A DNA stretch of 5,998 nucleotides. It comes from Prolixibacteraceae bacterium. GTDB lineage: Bacteria > Bacteroidota > Bacteroidia > Bacteroidales > Prolixibacteraceae. Shown piece after piece: positions 1-5,998 of this stretch. A model generated the notes under the pieces. That model searched no databases. It was not told where the DNA came from and saw nothing but the letters and a program-made list of their open reading frames with translations. The stretch spans positions 1 through 5,998 of the forward strand of contig DAIDJX010000207.1 of assembly GCA_027451165.1 (NCBI GenBank). The letters are read 5' to 3'. Position numbers and translations under genes: made by a program. Within the stretch, counting starts at the first letter, position 1, and the number at the start of each line of letters is the position of its first letter.

Positions 1-166
1 GTTCAGGCATTTTCTTCGTTGAAGATAAAAGCGCCCAGGTATTTTTAATTTTCCTGAATTCCTCTTTAACCTCATTATTCTCCGAAAGTTGTGAGAAAAC
101 TTCTTTTTTATGGATTCCCTTCAGGTCGCCCATTACTATCCGCAATATGTCGTCTTTGTTTATCAT
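1..166 (-). CDS. FecR-like anti-sigma factor, N-terminal fragment (runs off left edge)
   Basis: Reading leftward from an ATG at 166-164, 55 codons stay open to the window edge. The peptide begins MINKDDILRIVMGDLKG and continues with a charged helical stretch ending KIKNTWALLSS near residues 39-49. This resembles the N-terminal cytoplasmic helical part of Bacteroidota FecR-type anti-sigma factors, which bind and hold the sigma factor; the membrane helix and FecR domain would lie outside the window. Position supports the call: it is the next gene on the same strand after an ECF sigma factor, the usual order for such pairs. An in-frame stop at 223-221 and the lack of any ATG in between fix the start. 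The 119-base gap from the sigma gene contains no convincing promoter or terminator, so co-transcription is likely. The identity rests on a short fragment plus context. Confidence 0.68.
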   Translation of the reverse strand, partial: MINKDDILRIVMGDLKGIHKKEVFSQLSENNEVKEEFRKIKNTWALLSSTKKMPE

Positions 167-285
167 GTCTGTGTTATTAAAGCGTGAACAGGTATTTACC
201 CTATATGATGTTATTTTTTTTCAGAATCAGAACAAAGAAAAAGATATGGAAGTAATTCAGTGTTCAGTTTTATTTGCATTCTGGG

Positions 286-888
286 CTACCGGACAAATAA
301 AAATATTGTAAACGGCAGATAGTCTTTAAGTGTAGTACGGAAAAGTTTCAATGCCCTGGAGACATGCATTTCAACCGTCTTCAAAGAAATACCAAGCTCT
401 TCGGATATCTCTCTGTTCTTCTTGTCTTCGAACCGGCTAAGTAGGAATACAGTCCTGCATTGTGGAGGTAATCGCCGGATAGTATGCTCGATTATTTGCT
501 CAATCTCACTGAATGAGATCAACGACATGTCGATTGCACTTAGGGAGTCGAGGTTTTCATTCAGTTCAGATTCATCAACATCAGTGGATTTAAAAAGTCT
601 CTGTTTGTATCGTCTATCCCGAAGCTTGTACAGGCAGTTGTTTCTGGCAACGGTAAAAAGATAAGCTCCCAGGTTCGTGTTATCAGCCAGCGTTGTCCTT
701 TTGTTCCATAGCGTCATGAATGTTTCCTGGACGATATTCTCAACGATATCCGTATTGGGAACATATTCATAAACAAAATAATAAAGTCTTGATACATAAC
801 TTTTATAGACCAATTCGAATGCAGTTTCATCGCCTTTTCTTATTCTTTCAAATAAGCAACTGTTGTCATCGTTCATCTTAAAGGTCAT
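286..888 (-). CDS. ECF-type RNA polymerase sigma factor (Bacteroidetes sigma-70 family 1 type)
   Basis: A 200-residue protein with the two-domain ECF layout. Sigma region 2 covers roughly residues 24-92, with the core-binding and -10 recognition helices around NIVQETFMTLW (51-61) and GAYLFTVARNNCLYKLR (74-90). A variable acidic linker (about 100-127) leads to sigma region 4 at roughly 128-183, with LPPQCRTVFLL (140-150) and a helix-turn-helix at NREISEELGISLKTVEMHVS (158-177). No region 1.1 or 3 is present, and the length is normal for the family. The C-terminus ends in a short hydrophobic tail (LPFTIFLFV), as is common in Bacteroidota members. The start could be the ATG at 888 or the in-frame ATG at 876; no Shine-Dalgarno sequence distinguishes them. 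It is followed on the same strand by a FecR-like anti-sigma gene, so it is probably held inactive until a cell-surface signal arrives. Such pairs usually control a neighbouring TonB-dependent uptake locus, here expected to the left of the window. Confidence 0.93.
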   Translation of the reverse strand: MTFKMNDDNSCLFERIRKGDETAFELVYKSYVSRLYYFVYEYVPNTDIVENIVQETFMTLWNKRTTLADNTNLGAYLFTVARNNCLYKLRDRRYKQRLFKSTDVDESELNENLDSLSAIDMSLISFSEIEQIIEHTIRRLPPQCRTVFLLSRFEDKKNREISEELGISLKTVEMHVSRALKLFRTTLKDYLPFTIFLFVR

Positions 889-1070
889 ATTTTTAAAATC
901 ATAACTCTAAATGCATGACAAACAATAATTAACTATGTGATTATTAGTAATATACAGGCTCTTTGTTAATAACAAACATCCAAATATTTCAATAAGTCCT
1001 TTACTTTCAATTGGTTCGAATTGTGTCGTCAATAAGGTTCCCGACGATGAACATCAAGGACAATCCGATA

Positions 1071-1114
1071 TTCCGGTCAAACTGACCCCCTGTTCCGGTG
1101 ATATTCACCCCAAG
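1071..1114. repeat. Two tandem 22-base units, each containing a short palindrome
   Basis: Unit 1 (1071-1092) and unit 2 (1093-1114) both begin TTCCGGT and match at 16 of 22 positions by eye. Each holds a perfect 5-base inverted repeat with a 3-base spacer: GGTCA-AAC-TGACC at 1075-1087 and GGTGA-TAT-TCACC at 1097-1109. The eighth base and its pairing partner, the fourteenth, change together (C-G becomes G-C), so pairing is kept while sequence changes. Possible roles are two adjacent protein-binding operators or two small RNA hairpins. The stems are short, so chance remains possible. Confidence 0.5.
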
Positions 1115-1625
1115 GCTAGTCAAATCCAAGGAACACGGATGACTGACAATTTTACTGTTTTTTTCTCAAGTTTTCACTATTAAATTCAATTCTGTATGAG
1201 GTGTGAACCAACATCACCAATACACTCCGGTATCGGTCTCTTCTCCAAAAACAGCCTGCCAGTCAGCCACCGGCAACTGGCTGATTACAATCCTAAAAGC
1301 ACGTCCATGGCGAAAACCGGAAACCCTGATCATATTCAGCCGGTCATTATAACAATTTGTGGTTTATCTAATTATCATAGATTTAACACCGGAATAATAT
1401 GGTCAATCTGTTCCGGCGCCAGGTTGTCAGGATCACCGGCTTTTCCACCGGAAGGAGCAAACCGGACACAAGTTCAGAAACCCTGCCGGGTAGTGGTCAA
1501 CTTTGTTGTTTTTTCCACAAAAAGCACCTTTCCTTTTTTTTTGTCACACTTAGCCGCATCATTCGATCTTTTGAACCTGAAGGAAAAAAATTACCACTAC
1601 AGGTAATTCTGAATCTCATTTTGAA

Positions 1626-1633
1626 TAGATTTG
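1626..1633 (+). promoter_or_regulatory. Candidate Bacteroidota -7 promoter element (TAGATTTG)
   Basis: TAGATTTG matches the Bacteroidota housekeeping -7 consensus TAnnTTTG exactly and ends 25 bases before the peptidase ATG, which would give a short leader. A matching TTTG-like -33 element at the usual spacing of about 20 bases upstream (around 1603-1607) is not seen. In an AT-rich stretch an eight-base element with two free positions can occur by chance, so this is only a candidate. Confidence 0.25.
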
Positions 1634-1658
1634 AATACTATAACAAAATGTTTATACT

Positions 1659-4600
1659 ATGAAATTACTTTTTGTAACCCGGTATAGATCAATTAAAAGG
1701 ATATCCGTCTTCCTGCTTTTCACACTTCTGACCCTGAGTTCGTTCGCCATTTCCGTGAAATTCAGTGTCGATATGACCCATTTTATTCATCTTGGTTTTT
1801 TCAAACCTGACAAGGATACAGTTTTTGTAACCGGAGATTTCAACAACTGGGCAATCAATAAACCATTGACACGCGTCGGAACCTCCTATATTTATTCTGT
1901 TACCCTTCCGGTCAGTTCCAATTCAGTTTATGAGTACAAGTTCTACAGCAATGGTACTTCTTCTTACAACGATACCCATATCGACAGTTTTGAAGGGCTG
2001 GTGGGTGACGGTAAGAACGGAAACCGGATACTGCAAACAGGCAGCGCCGACATGAATTTACCCACCGTGCTTTACAGCAATTTCAAGCCGGGGAACACCG
2101 TTCCAAAACAAAAAGCGGAAACCATTGCCAAAAACTGGTACAAACACTGGAATCCAGATGCAAAGGCCACTACCGCCATTTCTGACTATTTCTATGAAGA
2201 ACAATTCAGTCAGCCCTTTGCCCATATTTTTAATTTCAGTTCCGGAGGATGGGTGGCGATTTCAGCAACTGACCGGCTGAGACCCGTTCTGTGCTATAAC
2301 TTCATAAACAAGGGTAACTTCATGGGAGCCTGCGCATACAACAGCCTAATCAGTGCACAGGTATCGCCTGATGTCACGGATGAATGGGATGATTTGCTGA
2401 ACAACGACTTTTCCCGCTACAATACGAAGCGTGTTCTGCCTTTGATCAGCACACACTGGCACCAGTGGTGGCCCTATAATGCGTACTATCCCTTAAATCC
2501 TGTGTTCTATAAAGAAGAAAACGGGCACTACCGGTTAGGTTGCACCGTAACAGCCGGGGCGCAAATGATGAAATACTGGAACTATCCCGAATCGGGTAAA
2601 GGAATCGTGTATGGGAATGATCCGGTTACCGGTCTGAATTACCACGATTTAAGCAAGGATCATTTTAAGTGGTACAACATGCCTGATTTTCTGGAACCCG
2701 ATGCAACCTTGTCTGAAGCGGTATATGGTCCATCGGCACTGGTCAATTACAGTTTCTGGATGACCTTGCAAAACCTGAACGGGGAACTGTACAGCAACTG
2801 GATATCGTCATGGGCCCGTTATTTCGGCTATTCCCCAACGGCTGAAGTCGTTCAGGAATGGAATGTGTCAAAAGAAAAATGGAAAGCCCTGTACAACACA
2901 GAACTGGAGAATGGCCGCCCCGTGATGATGTCCGGCTCAGGCGATACCTACGGGCAGGGCGGACACGCTTTTATCTGTGACGGATACCAGGCCGGAGACT
3001 ACTATCATGTCAACCTGGGTTGGGCTCACATCAACGGGTATCTCGATGGGTTTTATCCTTTCGGCAATTTTGCCGGACACCATTTTAACCATGTGGCCAC
3101 CACCGGGGTTCAACCGGCTTATTGCCAGCCCGATTACAAAAGGGAATTCGTGGCAGATGCCAACACGGTTCTGCTGATGCATTTCAATGGTAACCTGAAG
3201 AATGAATCTTCCATCGGAGGAAACGCAACACTTCACGGAAGCGGGATATCTTTCGTTGCCAACGATTCGCTCGGGTTGGGAAAATGCCTGCGAATTGACA
3301 ATTCCACCAGCGGGAAAAACTCTTTTCTTTCTTTTGCCCACCACACGGCGCTGAATCTGACCGGCAGCTGGACGATCGAAGCCTGGGTAATGGTCAACTC
3401 GTGGGATAAGGAGTTTAACCGCGATCCCTTTCTGTTCATGAAGCACAACGCCGATTGGTCAATCGTCAATTACAATATGAAACTATTGTCCAATGAGAAA
3501 AAAGTCCTGTATGAATACAGGTCACCGGCTGGAAACGTGACCATATTTGATTCACAGCCATATTATCTGGAAACCGGCCGCTGGTACCATATCGCGTTCA
3601 TCAGGGACAGCCAGAACAGCAACACCAAAGTGTTGATTTACAACCTTAAAAATGAGTTGGTCTACTTCCGTTCCCAACCTTACAATGCCGGTGCCAATTG
3701 GGCCCCCGGAACCAATGACGGAGATTTGAACATTGGCAGCTGGGGGGGAGAAAACTGGGGACTTTTCGACGGATACATGGATGAACTCAGGATCAGCAAT
3801 ACAGCCCGGACCATCGAAGAAGTGGCCGGTGTGGTGTATGCCCGGAATTACCCTGGTGATGCCGATAACGACGGGCAGGTGAAGACCTCCGACATTTTGC
3901 CTCTCGGATTTTTTTACGGTGAAACCGGGGAACCAAGGGAAACAGCTACGCAGGGATGCCAATGGCAACTGAACAACCGGATACCCTGGGATAAATACAG
4001 GGCAACTTATGCCGATTGCAACGGGGATGGGATCGTCAACAGCGAGGATATCCTGTGCCTCGGGTACAACTACAATAAAATTTCACCGGTACAGAACAGT
4101 CAGACTTCATTAAAATCCATGCGCATGGCCTCCTTACAGGTTCAGTGCCAACCCGGTATAACGACGTTGCGCCCCGGCGATAACTTTGATCTTGTTTTCA
4201 GCGCCGGAAACGATTGTGACCTTGCCGGAACATCCTTTTCGATCTCCTGGGATATCTCTCAACTGAAGGTGGACGCCGATAACTTTTTGGTAATGGGCAG
4301 TGCCTGGGAGGACAATCCGCTGGTCATCAAAAAAATAAATGCTGAAGCCGGCCAGCTGGAGATAGGGATCAGCAATATCAAGGGTAAACCCGTCCGCTCC
4401 GGCGGGGAGTTGTTCCGTTTGAAAGCGAAATTGGTAAAAACGGGTTTTTCAGCGCCTGCTGTCAGCCATGCAGTGGGTATGGATAAAAATGGAGAAATGG
4501 TCGCATTAAGCGTCAATACAACCGGAACAGCTACGGACGCTGCGACCATCGATGGTTCTGTTCCGGATTTTACCTGCTATCCCAACCCGGCCACCGGCAT

Positions 4601-4817
4601 AGTCCACCTGACATTTCAGGTTCCCGGAAGCCAGACCTGCACGCTCCGGATTTATAATGCACAGGGGCAGGAAGTGGATAGGCTTGTCGATGCGGATCAT
4701 CCTTTGGCCGGGAATTGCTCCTTTGAATGGGATGTAGCACGGCACAGCAAAGGAATATACCTGTGCAAACTGGAGATGGACAATAAAGTATTCACACAAA
4801 AACTGGTTGTGAAATGA
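1659..4817 (+). CDS. Secreted C10-family (streptopain-like) cysteine peptidase with LamG, dockerin-like, cohesin-like and T9SS sorting domains
   Basis: A 1052-residue multidomain exoprotein. Residues 1-30 are a signal peptide, probably cut after SSFA. Residues 32-140 resemble glycogen-binding/CBM48-like beta domains (VFVTGDFNNW at 55-64, YEYKFY at 91-96). Residues about 149-255 match the Spi/PrtT-type propeptide that keeps C10 enzymes inactive (GGWVAISATDRLRPVLCY, 196-213). The catalytic domain spans about 257-475, with nucleophile Cys295 in GCTVTAGAQMMKYW, His436 in GGHAF and Trp455 in VNLGW; the usual GWGG is GWAH here. A LamG-like jelly roll follows (about 500-726). Next come two EF-hand loops (734-745 and 786-797, each D-x-D/N-x-D-G) in a dockerin-like arrangement, a cohesin-like domain (about 822-957) and a T9SS type A sorting domain (969-1052; YPNPATG, SKGIYL, final KLVVK). 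It likely cleaves extracellular proteins after Sec and T9SS export. The ATG at 1659 is chosen because it starts the signal peptide directly. SpeB, at about 400 residues, has only the propeptide and catalytic core. Substrate unknown. Confidence 0.92.
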   Translation: MKLLFVTRYRSIKRISVFLLFTLLTLSSFAISVKFSVDMTHFIHLGFFKPDKDTVFVTGDFNNWAINKPLTRVGTSYIYSVTLPVSSNSVYEYKFYSNGTSSYNDTHIDSFEGLVGDGKNGNRILQTGSADMNLPTVLYSNFKPGNTVPKQKAETIAKNWYKHWNPDAKATTAISDYFYEEQFSQPFAHIFNFSSGGWVAISATDRLRPVLCYNFINKGNFMGACAYNSLISAQVSPDVTDEWDDLLNNDFSRYNTKRVLPLISTHWHQWWPYNAYYPLNPVFYKEENGHYRLGCTVTAGAQMMKYWNYPESGKGIVYGNDPVTGLNYHDLSKDHFKWYNMPDFLEPDATLSEAVYGPSALVNYSFWMTLQNLNGELYSNWISSWARYFGYSPTAEVVQEWNVSKEKWKALYNTELENGRPVMMSGSGDTYGQGGHAFICDGYQAGDYYHVNLGWAHINGYLDGFYPFGNFAGHHFNHVATTGVQPAYCQPDYKREFVADANTVLLMHFNGNLKNESSIGGNATLHGSGISFVANDSLGLGKCLRIDNSTSGKNSFLSFAHHTALNLTGSWTIEAWVMVNSWDKEFNRDPFLFMKHNADWSIVNYNMKLLSNEKKVLYEYRSPAGNVTIFDSQPYYLETGRWYHIAFIRDSQNSNTKVLIYNLKNELVYFRSQPYNAGANWAPGTNDGDLNIGSWGGENWGLFDGYMDELRISNTARTIEEVAGVVYARNYPGDADNDGQVKTSDILPLGFFYGETGEPRETATQGCQWQLNNRIPWDKYRATYADCNGDGIVNSEDILCLGYNYNKISPVQNSQTSLKSMRMASLQVQCQPGITTLRPGDNFDLVFSAGNDCDLAGTSFSISWDISQLKVDADNFLVMGSAWEDNPLVIKKINAEAGQLEIGISNIKGKPVRSGGELFRLKAKLVKTGFSAPAVSHAVGMDKNGEMVALSVNTTGTATDAATIDGSVPDFTCYPNPATGIVHLTFQVPGSQTCTLRIYNAQGQEVDRLVDADHPLAGNCSFEWDVARHSKGIYLCKLEMDNKVFTQKLVVK
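4814..4817 (+). promoter_or_regulatory. ATGA stop/start overlap (translational coupling site)
   Basis: The peptidase stop TGA (4815-4817) overlaps the ATG (4814-4816) of the next gene. No Shine-Dalgarno sequence precedes the second start, so ribosomes finishing the first gene probably reinitiate on the second. This supports a single transcript and linked production of the two proteins. Confidence 0.8.
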
Positions 4818-5998
4818 AACGATTTCTGATTACCATAATTTCTCTCTTCCCCTTTTTATTACAGGCACAAAACGGATCCGTATCCCTGGTCAGTGCCGGC
4901 AGTGTGTATATTGAAGGGAAAACTGGGTCCACCTTTACGATCAGTGTGGAAACCGGCAAGCCCGCGCAAGTCAGCAACCTGGTTGGGATCTCTTTTCACC
5001 TGAACTGGGACAATCCTTCAGCAATCCGCTTGGAAAGCAAATCTACCGGCGGTTTCTTCGGGGATAATCCTATGGTCATTTCACAAGACTACCCGTCGTA
5101 CATTGAAATTGGCCTGGCAAGCAGTTCCGGAGGGAAGAGTGGTTCAGGTATGCTTGCCGGTTTTCAATTCAGTGTGGTGACCGATGTAACCCAGCTTATT
5201 CCGGTTCATTTCACCATAACCCAACTTTCAGCCATTGATAAAGACGGGAACAAGGTCAACCTTTCTCCAGTAAACACGCCCCTGACCATAAACCTCTGCA
5301 GGGATATTCCGCTGAGCCTCACTTCAGCCAATGGAAGAGAATACTGGAAAGAAGGCGAGGTCAAAAATATCACCTGGAACTCAGACATCCCGGGGAATGT
5401 TAAACTGGAATATAGCTTAATCAATGGGCTCACCTGGGTAACCATAGTTGAAAGCACCCCCGCAGCCAACAAAATCTACAGCTGGACTGTTCCGGGAACG
5501 CCTTCGGAAGAGTGCCGGATCAGGATAACCAGTCTTTCTGAACCGCAGCTTTTCGATGTCAGTGAACATGATTTTACCATTTGTCCGGCCGCCAATGATC
5601 AGGTTTATGGTCGTTACTATCCCGATGATCAGACAGTGGCATTGTTCCATTTTGATGACAATTTCAGAAACAGTTCCTACGCATCGGCTGACGGAAACCT
5701 TGTTGGTCAAGGATCCGCATTTGTGGCGTCAACACCCTTCTCTGCGGGTAAAAGTTATCACTTTGACGGAGATGACTACATCACCGTTGCGCACAGCAGC
5801 GCCCTTAATTTAGCCGGCGACTGGACCCTTGAAACCTGGTTTAAGCTCGATGAATATACCTACGGTCCCTATTTCATCAACAAACCCGGGGATAACGATG
5901 CCTATTTCTCCAACTACTCCCTGCAAACCGCCTCCTGGTGGGACAATGTGGTTTATGGATTTTACTTTTCCCAGAACAGTACCAGGATTGGGCTGAGC
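4814..5998 (+). CDS. Secreted protein with cohesin-like, Ig-like and LamG-like domains (runs off right edge)
   Basis: From the ATG at 4814 the frame is open for 395 codons to the final base; the end of the gene lies outside the window. Residues 1-18 form a signal peptide (MKRFLITIISLFPFLLQA), probably cut before QNG. Residues about 21-160 are a cohesin-like beta domain related to that of the peptidase: LVGISFHLNWD (56-66), DNPMVI (84-89), IEIGL (97-101) and IDKDGNKV (141-148). Residues about 162-257 resemble the Ig-like 'PNGGE'-type domain common in Bacteroidota exoproteins (REYWKEGEVKNITWNS, YSLINGLTW, YSWTVPGTPSEECRIRI). Residues from about 272 start a LamG-like jelly roll (TVALFHFDDN, ALNLAGDWTLETWFKL). 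No catalytic motif is seen in the visible part. By analogy with its partner a C-terminal T9SS sorting domain is expected beyond the window. It may be a binding or scaffold protein, or carry an enzyme further on. The ATGA overlap and the signal peptide together fix the start. Confidence 0.9.
   Translation, partial: MKRFLITIISLFPFLLQAQNGSVSLVSAGSVYIEGKTGSTFTISVETGKPAQVSNLVGISFHLNWDNPSAIRLESKSTGGFFGDNPMVISQDYPSYIEIGLASSSGGKSGSGMLAGFQFSVVTDVTQLIPVHFTITQLSAIDKDGNKVNLSPVNTPLTINLCRDIPLSLTSANGREYWKEGEVKNITWNSDIPGNVKLEYSLINGLTWVTIVESTPAANKIYSWTVPGTPSEECRIRITSLSEPQLFDVSEHDFTICPAANDQVYGRYYPDDQTVALFHFDDNFRNSSYASADGNLVGQGSAFVASTPFSAGKSYHFDGDDYITVAHSSALNLAGDWTLETWFKLDEYTYGPYFINKPGDNDAYFSNYSLQTASWWDNVVYGFYFSQNSTRIGLS

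Larger units (their letters stand above)
889..1658. other. Long divergent intergenic region (770 bases)
   Basis: This stretch separates the starts of the leftward sigma gene and the rightward peptidase gene, so it should hold both promoters. Bases 889-1020 are AT-rich with no clear match to the Bacteroidota -7 element on the minus strand. Bases 1060-1500 are richer in GC and contain twelve CCGG tetranucleotides (first at 1073, last at 1486) and a tandem pair of short palindromes at 1071-1114. Bases 1534-1542 are a run of nine T without a strong hairpin before it. Open frames at 1196-1606 and 1399-1662 (plus strand) have no recognisable protein character and are not called as genes. The region could be a long regulatory leader, an unrecognised small RNA, or a decayed gene; the sequence alone does not decide. 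Confidence 0.75.

Noticed and set aside
191..200. Small palindrome GGTATTTACC between the sigma and anti-sigma genes
   Set aside because: The stem is too short to form a stable hairpin and no T-run follows on the minus strand.
422..664. Plus-strand open frame inside the sigma factor gene
   Set aside because: It lies wholly antisense to a well-supported sigma factor and has no recognisable protein features.
889..1000. Promoter for the sigma gene on the minus strand
   Set aside because: Only a near match to the reversed -7 element (CAAA, three bases, TA at 919-927) was found, with one extra base and no -33 partner.
1534..1542. Run of nine T as a possible intrinsic terminator
   Set aside because: No GC-rich stem precedes it; only weak A-T pairing such as AAAAG with CTTTT is visible, and no gene ends nearby on that strand.
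1196..1662. Two overlapping plus-strand open frames (1196-1606 and 1399-1662) in the intergenic region
   Set aside because: Their translations have no signal peptide, domain motif or family resemblance, overlap each other in different frames, and read like translated non-coding DNA.
2937..4799. Several minus-strand open frames and one plus-strand frame within the peptidase gene
   Set aside because: All overlap a long, domain-rich coding frame; their sequences carry no motifs and follow from its codon composition.
4792..5813. Minus-strand and plus-strand open frames to the right of the peptidase
   Set aside because: They are shadows of the exoprotein gene starting at 4814, whose signal peptide and domains are clear.
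1..5998. CRISPR arrays, tRNA or rRNA genes, insertion sequences, riboswitches
   Set aside because: No regularly spaced identical repeats, tRNA-like cloverleaf, rRNA signature, transposase motif or recognisable riboswitch core was seen on either strand.

Overview
The window looks like part of a Bacteroidota chromosome, probably a Bacteroidales-like or related free-living or gut lineage; the order is inference. The phylum rests on three things. There is a short ECF sigma factor of the Bacteroidetes type followed by the start of a FecR-like anti-sigma factor. A secreted protein ends in a type IX secretion (T9SS) sorting domain. The start codons lack Shine-Dalgarno sequences.

Layout: on the minus strand, reading leftward from 888, lie an ECF sigma factor (888-286) and, after a 119-base gap, the first 55 codons of a FecR-like anti-sigma factor that leaves the window at base 1. 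A long gene-free stretch of about 770 bases (889-1658) separates these from a divergent plus-strand pair. Its left part is AT-rich. Its right part has many CCGG tetranucleotides and a tandem pair of small palindromes with a compensatory base-pair change.

The plus-strand pair starts with a 1052-residue secreted cysteine peptidase of family C10 (streptopain/PrtT type) at 1659-4817. Its modules in order are: signal peptide, glycogen-binding-like beta domain, Spi/PrtT-type propeptide, C10 catalytic domain, LamG-like jelly roll, dockerin-like double EF-hand, cohesin-like domain and T9SS type A sorting domain. The second gene overlaps its stop codon (ATGA at 4814-4817) and stays open to the last base (395 codons seen). 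It encodes another secreted multidomain protein: signal peptide, cohesin-like domain, Ig-like 'PNGGE'-type domain and the start of a LamG-like domain. Its cohesin-like and LamG-like domains are visibly related to those of the peptidase.

How they may work together: the two plus-strand proteins are probably made together, exported by Sec and then T9SS, and act at or outside the cell surface. Dockerin-like EF-hands next to cohesin-like domains in translationally coupled genes allow the idea of a calcium-dependent protease assembly, but a purely intramolecular structural role is at least as likely. The sigma/anti-sigma pair more likely controls genes to its left (typically a TonB receptor/SusD locus), although divergent control of the peptidase operon cannot be excluded.
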